A stretch of DNA of 64,000 nt from Paraburkholderia aromaticivorans (GCF_002278075.1 NZ_CP022989.1:2976001-3040000), one strand, 5' to 3'; shown: positions 7,139 through 16,322, counted from the first letter of the stretch. The notes: a model not told the origin generated them from the sequence alone. Numbers and translations are program-made.

Positions 7139-8620
7139 ATGGCTCAGTTCAGTGCAGCGCCCGGCAGTCCCGCAATTCCCACTTATGCAGACGGCGGCGC
7201 GTCCGGCGATACGTCGATACCGGCAGGCTACAGCGAGCGGCTCTACAACGAAGACCTCGCGCCGTTGCGCCATCAAACCTGGGGCGCCTACAACATCTTC
7301 GCGTTCTGGATGTCGGACGTGCATAGCGTCGGCGGCTATGTGTTCGCGGGCAGTCTGTTCGCGCTCGGCCTGACGAGCTGGCAGGTGCTGATTGCGCTGC
7401 TGGTCGGCATCACGATCGTCAACCTGTTGTGCAACCTGATCGCCAAGCCGAGCCAGGCGAACGGCGTGCCGTATCCGGTGGCGTGCCGCGCGACCTTCGG
7501 TGTGCTCGGCGCGAATATTCCCGCGGTGATTCGCGGCCTGATCGCGGTCGCGTGGTACGGCATTCAGACCTATCTGGCGTCGAGCGCACTGGTGATCGTG
7601 GTGCTGAAGTTCGTTCCGCAGCTGCTGCCGTATGCCGATGTGCATCATCACGGCTTCATGGGGTTGTCGACGCTCGGCTGGGCCGGTTTCATGCTGCTGT
7701 GGGTATTGCAGGCGCTGGTGTTTTGGCATGGCATGGAGACCATCAAGAAGTTCATCGACTTCGCCGGCCCGGCCGTCTACGTGGTGATGTTCATTCTCGC
7801 CGGCTACATGGTGTATCGCGCGGGATGGCGCAACATCGGCATCAACCTGGGCGGCGTCAAATATCACGGCATGCAGGTCGTGCCGGTGATGATCACGGCG
7901 ACTTCGCTGGTGGTGTCGTACTTCTCCGGGCCGATGCTCAACTTCGGCGACTTTTCGCGCTATGGCAAGAGCTTTCGCAGCGTGCAGCGCGGCAACTTCT
8001 GGGGACTGCCGGTCAACTTTCTGGCCTTCTCGCTGGTGACGGTGATCACGACCGCGGCCACGCTGCCGGTGTTCGGCCAACTGATCACGGACCCGGTCGA
8101 AACCGTGGGCCGTATCGACTATCCGACTGCGGTGATTCTCGGCGCGTTGACCTTCACGATTGCGACCATCGGCATCAACATCGTCGCCAATTTCGTCTCG
8201 CCGGCATTCGACTTCTCCAACGTCGCGCCGCGCCTGATCAGCTGGCGCGCTGGCGGCATGCTCGCGGCGGTGGCGTCGATCTTCATCACGCCGTGGAATC
8301 TGTTCAACAACCCCGCCGTGATCCATTACACGCTCGATGTTCTCGGTAGCTTCATTGGACCTTTGTACGGTGTCCTGATCGTCGACTACTACCTCGTCAA
8401 GCGTCAGAAAATCGTCCTCGACGATCTGTACACGGTCGCGCCTACCGGCTCGTACTGGTATCGCAACGGCGTCAACTACCGCGCCGTCGCCGCGTTGCTG
8501 CCGGCTGCCGTGATCGCCGTGATCTGCGTGATGGTGCCGGCGCTCGACGGCATGGCGAATTTCTCGTGGTTCATCGGCGCCGGGCTTGCCGCGCTGTTCT
8601 ATCGCGTCATCGCACGCTGA
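7139..8620 (+). CDS. NCS1-family nucleobase/allantoin/hydantoin permease
   Basis: Inner-membrane symporter of 493 residues with about 12 hydrophobic segments, related to PucI, HyuP and Mhp1. Family landmarks are LRHQTWGAYNIFAFWMSDVHS near residues 35-55, GxxYPVxxRATFGVxGANIP (around 105-125) and the AWYGIQTYLA motif. The start at 7139 is chosen because AAGGAGG lies 4 nt upstream; an in-frame ATG at 7088 has none. Substrate is inferred as allantoin (or uracil/hydantoin) from the neighbouring racemase and allantoinase genes; the family alone does not settle this. Confidence 0.85.
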   Translation: MAQFSAAPGSPAIPTYADGGASGDTSIPAGYSERLYNEDLAPLRHQTWGAYNIFAFWMSDVHSVGGYVFAGSLFALGLTSWQVLIALLVGITIVNLLCNLIAKPSQANGVPYPVACRATFGVLGANIPAVIRGLIAVAWYGIQTYLASSALVIVVLKFVPQLLPYADVHHHGFMGLSTLGWAGFMLLWVLQALVFWHGMETIKKFIDFAGPAVYVVMFILAGYMVYRAGWRNIGINLGGVKYHGMQVVPVMITATSLVVSYFSGPMLNFGDFSRYGKSFRSVQRGNFWGLPVNFLAFSLVTVITTAATLPVFGQLITDPVETVGRIDYPTAVILGALTFTIATIGINIVANFVSPAFDFSNVAPRLISWRAGGMLAAVASIFITPWNLFNNPAVIHYTLDVLGSFIGPLYGVLIVDYYLVKRQKIVLDDLYTVAPTGSYWYRNGVNYRAVAALLPAAVIAVICVMVPALDGMANFSWFIGAGLAALFYRVIAR

Positions 8621-8646
8621 ATCTTGCGGATGCAACAGGAGTCGAT

Positions 8647-9513
8647 ATGCGCATCAAACTAATCAACCCGAATACGACCCAGCGCATGACGGAGGCAATG
8701 GGCCGCTGCGCGCGCGAAGTCGCCGCGCCGGGCACCGAAGTCATCGCGGTGAATCCGACCATGGGGCCGCCGTCGATCGAGGGCTATTACGACGAAGCGC
8801 TGGCGACGCCGGGCTTGCTGGCGGAGGTCGCCGCCGGCGAGCGCGAAGGCTGCGACGGTTACGTGATTGCCTGCTTCGGCGACCCCGGTCTGTACGCCGC
8901 GCGTGAACTGGCGCGCGGTCCGGTGATCGGCATTGCCGAGGCGGCGATGCACGCGGCCAGCGTGCTGGCGCCGGGGTTCTCGGTGGTCACCACGCTGGCG
9001 CGCACCTGCGGCATGGCGTGGCACCTGGCCGAGCGCTACGGCATGAAGCGGTTTTGCCGCAACGTTCGCGCCACCGACGTCGCCGTCCTCGACCTCGACA
9101 AGCCCGGCTCGGCGGCGCGCCGCATCATCCTCGACGAATGCCGGCGTGCGCTCGCGGAAGATGGTTCGGATGCGATCGTGCTCGGCTGCGCGGGCATGGC
9201 CGAACTGTGCGCGGAGATTGAAGACGCGCTCGGCGCGCCGGTGATCGAGGGCGTGACCGCGGCGGTCAAATGGACCGAGGCGCTGGTCGCGCTGCGTCTT
9301 TCGACGGCCAAACGCGGCGACTATGCGCGGCCGCTACCCAAGCGCTACGACGGCGCGCTGGAATCCTTCAGTCCGGCCGATACCGATTCGAAGCCGCTTC
9401 CGACGCGCGGATCTGCCGAACTTTCCGCCGCCAGTGCGCCGGAAAATGCGGCAACGTCGGATTTGCTGCGGGTAAACACTACGGAACCGGGGCGGCACAT
9501 ACATTCCGTGTGA
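8647..9513 (+). CDS. Asp/Glu/hydantoin racemase family protein, probable allantoin racemase
   Basis: 288 residues, 26 nt after the permease with GGAG upstream. The two catalytic Cys of the family are present: Cys76 in ACFGDPG and Cys181 in LGCAGM. The N-terminus MRIKLINPNTT is typical of the hydantoin/allantoin racemase branch. Between an allantoin-type permease and allantoinase the best inference is interconversion of R- and S-allantoin, since hydroxyisourate processing gives S-allantoin while allantoinases can be stereoselective. About 45 residues at the C-terminus are low complexity and not part of the fold. Confidence 0.8.
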   Translation: MRIKLINPNTTQRMTEAMGRCAREVAAPGTEVIAVNPTMGPPSIEGYYDEALATPGLLAEVAAGEREGCDGYVIACFGDPGLYAARELARGPVIGIAEAAMHAASVLAPGFSVVTTLARTCGMAWHLAERYGMKRFCRNVRATDVAVLDLDKPGSAARRIILDECRRALAEDGSDAIVLGCAGMAELCAEIEDALGAPVIEGVTAAVKWTEALVALRLSTAKRGDYARPLPKRYDGALESFSPADTDSKPLPTRGSAELSAASAPENAATSDLLRVNTTEPGRHIHSV

Positions 9514-9648
9514 CATGCACTATCTGCCCCGGTGTATGGGCGCACCCGGGTGTTTTCGCTACACTGGTCCAACTCGGCGCGGGGTGCCTGAAAGGTTTTT
9601 CTGCTGCTTCAGGCGTTGTCTCCAAGGCTGTTTCGGCCGCGCCATTCC

Positions 9649-9664
9649 CACGTGCATGCACGTG
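9649..9664. promoter_or_regulatory. 16-bp perfect palindrome upstream of puuE
   Basis: CACGTGCATGCACGTG, ending 46 bp before the puuE start in the only sizeable gap of the allantoin cluster (9514-9710). A second inverted repeat, GCCTGAA / TTCAGGC (9586-9592, 9608-9614), precedes it. Could be an operator or mRNA structure. Confidence 0.4.
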
Positions 9665-9710
9665 AGCGCCACGCGAATTTTACGTACCTTCACCACGCAT
9701 TCGTCAAACC

Positions 9711-10661
9711 ATGCCACTCGACCCGAACTACCCACGCGATCTGATCGGCTATGGCCGCCACCCGGTGCAGGCCAACTGGCCGGGTCGGGCCCGAGTCGCG
9801 GTGCAATTCGTCCTGAATTACGAAGAGGGCGGTGAAAACTGCGTGTTGCACGGCGATCCCGGCTCGGAGCAGTTCCTGTCGGAAATCGTCGGCGCCGCCG
9901 CTTATCCGGCTCGTCACATGAGCATGGAATCGATCTACGAATACGGCTCGCGCGCGGGGGTGTGGCGCATTCTGCGTGAATTCGAGAAGCGCGGGCTGCC
10001 GCTTACTGTGTTCGGCGTCGGCATGGCGATCGAACGGCATCCGGACCTCGCGCGCGCCTTCGTCGAACTCGGGCATGAGATTGCTTGTCACGGGTATCGC
10101 TGGATTCACTATCAGGACGTGTCGCCGGAGAAAGAAGCGGAGCACATGCGTCTTGGCATGGAAGCGATCGAACGCGTGACGGGCGAGCGTCCGCTTGGCT
10201 GGTACACCGGTCGCGACAGTCCCAACACGCATCGTCTGGTTGCCGAATACGGCGGCTTCCTGTACGACTCGGACTACTACGGCGACGATCTACCGTTCTG
10301 GATGGACGTGAACGTTACCGGCGGCGCGACAGTGCCGCAGCTGATCGTGCCGTACACGCTCGACACCAACGACATGCGCTTTGCCAGCCCGCAAGGCTTC
10401 AACACGGCGGACCATTTCTTCACGTACCTGCGCGATGCATTCGACGTGCTCTACGAAGAAGGCGACGAAGCGCCGAAGATGCTTTCTATCGGCATGCATT
10501 GCCGCCTGCTCGGGCGCCCTGGGCGTTTTCGCGCGCTGCAGCGTTTTCTCGACCATATCGAACAGCACGATCGCGTGTGGGTGACGCGGCGCGTCGATAT
10601 CGCGCGCCACTGGCGCGAACATCACCCTTACCAGCAAAACAACCGCGGGCCAGCGGCATGA
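9711..10661 (+). CDS. puuE: allantoinase PuuE (polysaccharide deacetylase family)
   Basis: Hydrolyses allantoin to allantoate. 316 residues with the PuuE-specific N-terminus (PRDLIGYGRHPVQANWPG), the FVLNYEEGGE motif near residue 35, and the NodB-like core with HGYRWIHY (about 125-132). This cyclase-unrelated type of allantoinase is distinct from the AllB amidohydrolase. ATG at 9711 is adopted from family alignment; no strong ribosome site is visible. The stop overlaps uraD (ATGA). Confidence 0.92.
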   Translation: MPLDPNYPRDLIGYGRHPVQANWPGRARVAVQFVLNYEEGGENCVLHGDPGSEQFLSEIVGAAAYPARHMSMESIYEYGSRAGVWRILREFEKRGLPLTVFGVGMAIERHPDLARAFVELGHEIACHGYRWIHYQDVSPEKEAEHMRLGMEAIERVTGERPLGWYTGRDSPNTHRLVAEYGGFLYDSDYYGDDLPFWMDVNVTGGATVPQLIVPYTLDTNDMRFASPQGFNTADHFFTYLRDAFDVLYEEGDEAPKMLSIGMHCRLLGRPGRFRALQRFLDHIEQHDRVWVTRRVDIARHWREHHPYQQNNRGPAA

Positions 10662-11179
10662 AGGCGATGCAATACACTCTGGATCAACTCAACAGCACCT
10701 CGACCGACGCATTCGTGGCAACGCTGTCGGGCATTTTCGAGCACTCGCCGTGGGTCGCGGAAATCGCCGCGCAGCAACGGCCTTTCGCCAGCGTCGACGA
10801 GTTGCATCGCAAGATGTCGAGCATCGTCGAAACGGCCGGCGAAGAGAAGCAACTGGCGTTGATCAACGCTCACCCGGAACTCGCCGGCAAGGCCGCGGTG
10901 CGCGGCGAACTGACGGCCGAGTCCACGCGTGAGCAGAGCGGCGCCGGCCTCGCGCAATGCACGCAGGCAGAGTTCGACAAGCTGCTCGCGCTGAACGCCG
11001 CTTATCGCGAGAAGTTCGGCTTTCCGTTCATCCTCGCCGTGCGCGGGTATGACCGTCACGGCATCATCGCGAACTTCGAGGCGCGCGTGAACAATAGCCG
11101 CGCCGAAGAGCTGCGCGCGAGTCTCGATCAGATCTACCGCATCGCACGTTTCAGGCTCGACGATCTGATCGACGCGTGA
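10658..11179 (+). CDS. uraD: OHCU decarboxylase UraD
   Basis: Decarboxylates 2-oxo-4-hydroxy-4-carboxy-5-ureidoimidazoline to S-allantoin, the last step from urate. 173 residues; catalytic His72 in INAHPELA, Glu in ESTREQSGAGL, and the GFPFILAVRG signature (121-130) are all present. The ATG at 10658 overlaps the puuE stop, so the two enzymes are co-translated although they act in the opposite order. A second ATG at 10667 is possible. Confidence 0.93.
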   Translation: MKAMQYTLDQLNSTSTDAFVATLSGIFEHSPWVAEIAAQQRPFASVDELHRKMSSIVETAGEEKQLALINAHPELAGKAAVRGELTAESTREQSGAGLAQCTQAEFDKLLALNAAYREKFGFPFILAVRGYDRHGIIANFEARVNNSRAEELRASLDQIYRIARFRLDDLIDA

Positions 11180-11251
11180 GGTTCAACCACGCGTCGCGGA
11201 CCTCGAGCCGAAACGTTTTTTCAGCACTGGCAAATTTCAAGGAAGACAAAA

Positions 11252-12265
11252 ATGGCACTCCCGATTCTCGACCCCAACGCACCGGAATTCACGCGCCGCT
11301 ATGTGAACCTGGCGGACCCGCGTCTGGGCGCGCAGGCGCTCGAGGCCAGCGACGACTTCTTCGCACCGAAGGAGCGCATGCTGAATCCGGAGCCGGCCGT
11401 TTTCATTCCGGGCAAGTACGACGACAACGGCAAGTGGATGGACGGCTGGGAAACGCGCCGCAAGCGCGCGACCGGCTATGACTGGTGCCTGGTGAAGCTG
11501 GCGCGTCCGGGCGTGATCAAGGGGCTGGATCTCGACACCAGCCACTTCACGGGCAATTTCCCGCCGGCGGCGTCGGTGGAAGCCGCGCGCGTGGTGGACG
11601 GCGCACCGAACCAGTCGACGCAATGGACCGAAATCGTGCCGTCGACCACGTTGCAAGGCAATAGCCATCACTATCACGAAGTCAGCGACGCGAACGCGTA
11701 TACGCATCTGCGCGTGAACATCTATCCGGACGGCGGGATCGCGCGTCTGCGCGTGTATGGTCAACCGCAGGTCGACTGGGCCGGCGCGAGCCGCACTGAG
11801 CAGTTCGATCTGGCCGCAATGGAAAACGGCGCCTATCTGGTCGCGGCGAACAACCAGCACTTCGGCGCAGCATCGACGATCCTGATGCCGGGCCGTGGCG
11901 TGAACATGGGTGACGGTTGGGAAACGCGCCGCCGTCGCGAACCGGGCAACGACTGGGCGATCGTCGCGCTGGCGCAACCGGGGGTGATCAGGAAGATCGA
12001 AGTCGATACGGCGCACTTCAAGGGCAACTTTCCGGACCGCTGCTCGATCCAGGCTGCGTACGTGACGGGCGGCACGGACAGTTCGCTGATCACGCAAGCC
12101 ATGTTCTGGCCCGTGCTGCTCGGCGAGCAGAAGTTGAAGATGGACAATCAGCACTATTTCGAAAGCGAAATCGCGGCACTGGGTCCGGTGACGCATGTAC
12201 GCTTCAACATCATTCCGGACGGCGGCGTGTCGCGTCTGCGGCTGTGGGGCACGCTCGCATCATGA
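11252..12265 (+). CDS. alc: allantoicase
   Basis: Converts allantoate to ureidoglycolate and urea. 337 residues made of two similar jelly-roll halves: the first has [11 protein letters not shown]...[25 protein letters not shown] split around residues 62-100, the second repeats [11 protein letters not shown] and [14 protein letters not shown] from about residue 220. AAGGA precedes the ATG by about 9 nt. It follows uraD by 72 nt and overlaps allA by 4 nt. Confidence 0.95.
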   Translation: MALPILDPNAPEFTRRYVNLADPRLGAQALEASDDFFAPKERMLNPEPAVFIPGKYDDNGKWMDGWETRRKRATGYDWCLVKLARPGVIKGLDLDTSHFTGNFPPAASVEAARVVDGAPNQSTQWTEIVPSTTLQGNSHHYHEVSDANAYTHLRVNIYPDGGIARLRVYGQPQVDWAGASRTEQFDLAAMENGAYLVAANNQHFGAASTILMPGRGVNMGDGWETRRRREPGNDWAIVALAQPGVIRKIEVDTAHFKGNFPDRCSIQAAYVTGGTDSSLITQAMFWPVLLGEQKLKMDNQHYFESEIAALGPVTHVRFNIIPDGGVSRLRLWGTLAS

Positions 12266-12774
12266 AAACGCTCGCGATCGAACCATTGACGAAGGAAGCG
12301 TTCGCCACATTCGGCGACGTGATCGAACTCGAAGGCGCGAAGCAGATCCCGATCAACCTCGGCACGACGATCCGCTATCACGATCTCGCGAAAGTGGACG
12401 TCGCCGACGAGAACGGCCGTACGCTCGTGAACCTGTTTCGCGGGCAACCGCGCACGCTGCCGTTCGAAGTGAAGATGCTCGAGCGGCATCCGCTCGGCAG
12501 CCAGGCGTTCGTGCCGCTAAACGACAAGCCGTATCTGGTGGTCGTGGCGCCGGCGGGCGAGTTGGACGTGGCGAAGATTCGCGCGTTCGTGACGAGCGGC
12601 TGGCAGGGCGTGAACTATGCGAAGGGTGTGTGGCACCATCCGCTGATTGCGTTGGGCGAGGTGAGCGACTTTATCGTCGTCGATCGCGGTGGCGACGGAC
12701 TCAACCTCAATGAGCAGGATCTCGCGGAGTCGTTGTGGCTCACGGAAGATGCGTTGAGCGCGCTGGCTGCCTGA
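12262..12774 (+). CDS. allA: ureidoglycolate lyase AllA
   Basis: Splits ureidoglycolate into glyoxylate and urea, completing the pathway. 170 residues, a cupin-like fold; hallmarks are FGDVIELEG near the N-terminus, [19 protein letters not shown] in the middle and the WHHPLIAL segment (around 119-126) of the active site. Starts on the alc stop (ATGA) and is the last gene before a strong terminator. Confidence 0.94.
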   Translation: MKTLAIEPLTKEAFATFGDVIELEGAKQIPINLGTTIRYHDLAKVDVADENGRTLVNLFRGQPRTLPFEVKMLERHPLGSQAFVPLNDKPYLVVVAPAGELDVAKIRAFVTSGWQGVNYAKGVWHHPLIALGEVSDFIVVDRGGDGLNLNEQDLAESLWLTEDALSALAA

Positions 12775-12813
12775 GTGCTGCGCCTTGACGTAGCGGGCAG
12801 GTGGACGTAAAAG

Positions 12814-12848
12814 AAACCCACGGTTCAAGGCCGTGGGTTTTTTTGTTT
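12814..12848 (+). terminator. strong bidirectional terminator between allA and hipA
   Basis: Ten-bp stem AAACCCACGG / CCGTGGGTTT (12814-12823, 12831-12840) with loop TTCAAGG and a run TTTTTTTGTTTT. On the minus strand the stem is followed by TTTCTTTT, so it can also end hipBA transcription. Confidence 0.9.
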
Positions 12849-12892
12849 TGGCCGCGAACCACAACGTTAGTGGCGACGCCGTCGTGGCGCGC

Positions 12893-14242
12893 TCAGTTCC
12901 GTTTGGCAAGAAGCGGCGAATGCCCGATCACCTCGCGCGCGCGTTCCGCCGGTTCAGGCGCGGAAAACCCCGCGGCCTCGATTGCCGGTTTGAGTCCTTT
13001 GAATTGCAGGCTCTTTTTCGGCGAGCGCAGCGACGCCATGCCGTCGTCCCAGGCGTGAAGCATGTGCTTGGCGACGGTGTGCCATTGCGACTCGTTGCGC
13101 GCCGCTTCGATCAACTCGTGGCCGACGGCCACAGCCGAATCGCACAACGCCTCGACCATCTGCGCGTATTGCCGCGGCGCGATACCCATGCGCGTGTTGA
13201 AAAAGCGCTCCAGGCTCTTGCCGGCCGCCCAGGTTTTGCGTCCGTCGATCGGCAAGCCAGGCGGATTGGCCGCGAAGCGCGGGTATGCCTGCGTCGTGAC
13301 GATGTCGTAGACGGGCGTGAACGCGACATCATCGACCGACGTGTAGAACAACGCGACGTTCTTCGTATGACAGTCCGCGTTGCGTACCACATAGTTCGTC
13401 AGCAAATGCCAGCCGAGATGTTCGAGTTGCTGCCTCATGGTGGCGCGATCCAGCAGATAGGCTCGCCCGGCATTGAGCATTTTCTCGCTGGTCGAGTTGT
13501 ATTTTTCGTGGGGCGGCAAACCCAATAAACCGCACATGTCCTCGACGCCGTAGGCCGGCAATCCCTGTGCGTCGACGTCGAAGCGTTCGACGATCAACGC
13601 CCGGCCATCGTCCGACATGTGCGTGCGCGCGACCGGCGCGACGCCGAGCCGCTCCAGCACGCGCATGGAATAGAACTCGTTGAAGCCGAGAAATGGCGTG
13701 CTGTCGTCCGAGCCTTTGACGATGTGGCGGCTCGTCCTGATGGTCGGTTTGCCGAGCGGCATCGGCGTGGTCATGCCGGACGTCCCACTCTCAGGTGCGA
13801 TGAATTTCGGCACCGCGCCCGAGATGGCGGCACGCGCATATTCGCGCACGAGTCGCGCGAAATGTTCCGCGGTGTTGTCGCCATGCAGAATGTCTTGCAC
13901 GTCGAGCGCTTGCAGTTCCGTGCCCGGCGCCACGCCTTCGGGTGTCACGGTGACGCGGCCGATCCCCATGCCGCCGACCACGGCGAGCAGCGACAGGTCA
14001 GTACCGTCGAGCAGAGGCCCGAATTGCTCGCGGATCAGGTTCAGCAGGTAACCCTCCGGCAGGTTTTGCCGGAAAAACGGATGCAGGTCGCGCGGCCAGC
14101 GCCAGGCCTCTTCGCGCACCGGCATGGTCAGGCTGACGAAATCCGCCGCGCTTGCGTCACGGTTGTATTTGAGGACATAGTCATCGCGCTCGCGAAATAG
14201 CGTGGCGACGTTCTTGCCCAGTACCTGAACGTCGAGCCTCAT
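12893..14242 (-). CDS. hipA: HipA-family serine/threonine kinase toxin
   Basis: 449 residues, normal for HipA. Couple-HipA N-terminal domain (about 1-105, with FRQNLPEGYLLN) and kinase-like C-domain: SGAVPKF loop (about 141-147), HIVKGSD with the ATP-binding Lys (about 173-179), catalytic-loop NADCHTKN and metal-binding Asp in PVYDI. Known HipA kinases phosphorylate aminoacyl-tRNA synthetases and cause growth arrest; the target here is unknown. Key kinase residues look intact, so it is probably active. Its start overlaps the end of the antitoxin gene by 4 bases. It interrupts the purine island between allA and puuD. Confidence 0.9.
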   Translation of the reverse strand: MRLDVQVLGKNVATLFRERDDYVLKYNRDASAADFVSLTMPVREEAWRWPRDLHPFFRQNLPEGYLLNLIREQFGPLLDGTDLSLLAVVGGMGIGRVTVTPEGVAPGTELQALDVQDILHGDNTAEHFARLVREYARAAISGAVPKFIAPESGTSGMTTPMPLGKPTIRTSRHIVKGSDDSTPFLGFNEFYSMRVLERLGVAPVARTHMSDDGRALIVERFDVDAQGLPAYGVEDMCGLLGLPPHEKYNSTSEKMLNAGRAYLLDRATMRQQLEHLGWHLLTNYVVRNADCHTKNVALFYTSVDDVAFTPVYDIVTTQAYPRFAANPPGLPIDGRKTWAAGKSLERFFNTRMGIAPRQYAQMVEALCDSAVAVGHELIEAARNESQWHTVAKHMLHAWDDGMASLRSPKKSLQFKGLKPAIEAAGFSAPEPAERAREVIGHSPLLAKRN

Positions 14243-14505
14243 GAGTTAGCGTCCGGATTGCGTTGTTCAGCGAGGATGTCTTCGAGCGTGCGCCCGTGTC
14301 CGTGCGCGACGAATTTGAGGTCGTAGCCTGCCGCTTCGAGCAGGCGCACGAGCACGGACACGCTCATGTCGTTTTTGGCGAGCGTTTCCATACGCGCGAC
14401 GGTGGTGCGCGCGACGCCTGCCCGCTGCGCCAGTTCCTCTTGCGATAGATTGCTTGCGCGGCGCGCGGCCTTCAACATGTCCGATACATCGGCGAGGTTG
14501 GTCAT
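14239..14505 (-). CDS. hipB: HipB-like antitoxin, XRE-type HTH
   Basis: 88 residues. Helix-turn-helix LSQEELAQRAGVARTTVARME (about residues 20-40) followed by a short C-terminal segment. By analogy with E. coli HipB it neutralises HipA and represses the operon. The ATG at 14505 is preferred over a GTG at 14517; the start codon lies inside one of four predicted operators. The ATGA overlap with hipA couples toxin translation to antitoxin. Confidence 0.88.
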   Translation of the reverse strand: MTNLADVSDMLKAARRASNLSQEELAQRAGVARTTVARMETLAKNDMSVSVLVRLLEAAGYDLKFVAHGHGRTLEDILAEQRNPDANS

Positions 14506-14527
14506 TTGTAGCCCCACGGCGTCAATT
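14504..14527. promoter_or_regulatory. HipB-like operator O1 (overlaps hipB start)
   Basis: ATTTGTAGCC-CCAC-GGCGTCAATT against the consensus TTTTGTAGCC-N4-GGCTACAAAA: left half 9/10, right half 6/10. Confidence 0.45.
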
Positions 14528-14544
14528 TTGGCGTATTTAATGAT

Positions 14545-14568
14545 TATTGTAGCCCATGAGACACAAAA
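14545..14568. promoter_or_regulatory. HipB-like operator O2 with probable hipBA -10
   Basis: TATTGTAGCC-CATG-AGACACAAAA: left half 9/10, right half 7/10. On the minus strand it contains TACAAT (14551-14546), a good -10 hexamer about 40 nt before the hipB start, so binding would block the promoter. Confidence 0.55.
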
Positions 14569-14579
14569 TCACCGGTGGA

Positions 14580-14603
14580 GATTGTGCCTTGTGGGCTACA
14601 TTT
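14580..14603. promoter_or_regulatory. HipB-like operator O3
   Basis: GATTGTGCCT-TGTG-GGCTACATTT: the GGCTACA half is intact (7/10), the other half degenerate (5/10). Begins 35 bp from O2. Confidence 0.4.
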
Positions 14604-14608
14604 TACGC

Positions 14609-14656
14609 CGAGATCAGCTGTTTTGTAGCCTATGGGCTACAAAACAGCTGATCTCG
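14609..14656. promoter_or_regulatory. HipB-like operator O4 within a 48-bp perfect palindrome
   Basis: Two 22-bp perfectly complementary arms (14609-14630 and 14635-14656) around TATG. The centre, TTTTGTAGCC-TATG-GGCTACAAAA (14621-14644), is the best copy of the operator motif; it starts 41 bp from O3. It lies between the hipBA promoter and the puuD terminator. Confidence 0.65.
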
Positions 14657-14683
14657 TCCTCGAGGGGCCTACGGCAAGCGGAA

Positions 14684-14721
14684 CAAAAAAAGCGGGCCTC
14701 CCGCTCGCGCGAAGCCCGCTT
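14684..14721 (-). terminator. intrinsic terminator after puuD
   Basis: On the minus strand a stem AGCGGGC / GCCCGCT (14720-14714 and 14697-14691) is followed by a T run (14691-14685). It ends the uraH-puuD transcripts before the hipBA control region. Confidence 0.8.
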
Positions 14722-14772
14722 CATCCTGCTGGTACATCCTTCGCCGCGCCGGGCAGCAAGCCCGGCCGGTAG

Positions 14773-15966
14773 TCACTTCGCGGCGCCCCCTTCGAACCAT
14801 GCGGCGATCTTCATCCGCTCGTCGTCGGTCATATGCGTCACATTGCCAAGCGGCATGGCTTTCAGCGTCACGGCCTGCTGATAGATCCGCTGCGCGTTCT
14901 GCGAGATCTCATCCGGCGTATCCAGCAGCACGCCGGCGGGAGCGCTTCCCATCATCGTCGGATGGGCGGAGTGGCAAGCCACGCAGCGCTGTTGCAGAAC
15001 CGGTGCGATATCGGCCACCTTGACCGCCGGCGAGTTCGCGGCTTGCGCTTGCGGCACGACCGGCTTCGGCATGGTCCAGAAGAGGGCGCCGAACATCAAC
15101 GCGATACCCACCAGCGGCAGATACCACAGCACCTGGCCACGGTGGCGCATCACGAAGAACTGGCGAATCAGCGCGCCGGCCAGCATGATGACCAGCAGCA
15201 CGGCCCAGTTGTACGGATGCGTATAGGTCATCGCGTAGTGGTTCGACAGCATGGCGAACACCACCGGCAAGGTGAAATACGTGTTGTGCACCGAGCGCTG
15301 TTTGCCGCGCTTGCCGTAGATCGGGTTCGGCGTGTCGCCCTTGAGCATGGCGTCGACCATCTTGCGCTGACCCGGAATGATCACGAAAAACACGTTGGCG
15401 GACATGATCGTTGCCAGCATCGCACCCATGATCAGGTAAGCCGCACGACCCGCGAAGATATGGCACGCGAGCCACGCCGCGATCAACACGTACACGCCGA
15501 CGCAAATTCCCAGCACCTTGTCCTTGTTACCGAGGATGCGGCACAACGAGTCGTACACGATCCAGCCGGCGGCAAGGAAGCCGAGCGCGGAGGCAACCGC
15601 GACGACCGGCCCCATATCCAGCACGTTCCTGTCGATCAGATAGGTACTCGGCGAGAACAGATACAGCACGGTGAACAGACCGAAGCCAGACAGCCACGTG
15701 GTATACGACGGCCACTTCGACCAGTGCAGATCCTCCGGCATTTCCGGCGGCGCGACGGTGTACTTCTGCATGTTGTAGAAGCCGCCGCCATGCACGTGCC
15801 ACAGTTCGCCGAACACGCCGCGTTTGCGCTGGTTCGGGTCGGTTGGCGGTTTCAGGCTGTTGTCGAGGGCCACGAAATAAAACGATTCGCCGATCCATGC
15901 GATCGCGGCGATGACGTGGAACCAGCGAATCGCCAGATTCAACCAGTCTGTGATAAAGCCTTCCAT
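14773..15966 (-). CDS. puuD: urate hydroxylase PuuD (membrane urate oxidase with cytochrome c domain)
   Basis: Oxidises urate to 5-hydroxyisourate using the respiratory chain rather than free oxygen. 397 residues from the ATG at 15966, chosen because GGAGGAG lies just upstream; a longer in-frame start at 16050 has no site. The N-terminal part has about eight hydrophobic segments (NLAIRWFHVIAAIAWIGESF..., LWHVHGGGFYNMQKY); the C-terminal ~75 residues are a periplasmic c-type cytochrome with heme motif CVACH (328-332) and a candidate axial Met near 371. Clusters with uraH, uraD and the allantoin genes. Confidence 0.93.
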   Translation of the reverse strand: MEGFITDWLNLAIRWFHVIAAIAWIGESFYFVALDNSLKPPTDPNQRKRGVFGELWHVHGGGFYNMQKYTVAPPEMPEDLHWSKWPSYTTWLSGFGLFTVLYLFSPSTYLIDRNVLDMGPVVAVASALGFLAAGWIVYDSLCRILGNKDKVLGICVGVYVLIAAWLACHIFAGRAAYLIMGAMLATIMSANVFFVIIPGQRKMVDAMLKGDTPNPIYGKRGKQRSVHNTYFTLPVVFAMLSNHYAMTYTHPYNWAVLLVIMLAGALIRQFFVMRHRGQVLWYLPLVGIALMFGALFWTMPKPVVPQAQAANSPAVKVADIAPVLQQRCVACHSAHPTMMGSAPAGVLLDTPDEISQNAQRIYQQAVTLKAMPLGNVTHMTDDERMKIAAWFEGGAAK

Positions 15967-16322
15967 GAAACTCCTCCACTTCTGATTCGTTGTACACGCA
16001 ACGGCGTTTGGCGCCTTGTGGAACCCGGCTGGCGGCCCGATGACAGGCAAAAAACGTCGCTACGCAGACTGCGGGGTGTCCCCCAGGGGATTTCTTTCAG
16101 GGCTACGCCCTTGGGGGGAAAGACGCGGTGCGCTCAGTTCGCACGGCGCCGTTTTTTTATTGGCTCGTCGGGTCGGATCGAGACGACAGGACCGCTTGCG
16201 TTCGATTGCGTTTCGCGGGTGCTCACATGTGCGTTCGTGAGCATCTGCGCAATGCAATCGAGTGCGCTGGGCAGGCGGCGCGAACTCGACCTCCCTTTCC
16301 CGACGCCTCGGCAGACGTCTCC
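15967..16322. other. gap between uraH and puuD with stem-loop structure
   Basis: No gene seen. Upstream of puuD is an inverted repeat CGTTG-TACACG-CAACG (15988-16003), a possible operator. Further out is a nested stem-loop: TCCCCCA (16079-16085) pairs with TGGGGGGA (16112-16119) with a bulge, enclosing AGGGC-TAC-GCCCT (16099-16111). The length of the gap and this structure argue that puuD has its own promoter. Confidence 0.4.

Noticed and set aside
7121..8635. Long antisense open frame (504 codons) across the NCS1 permease
   Set aside because: His/Arg-rich translation typical of the opposite strand of a GC-rich gene; permease frame is clearly real.
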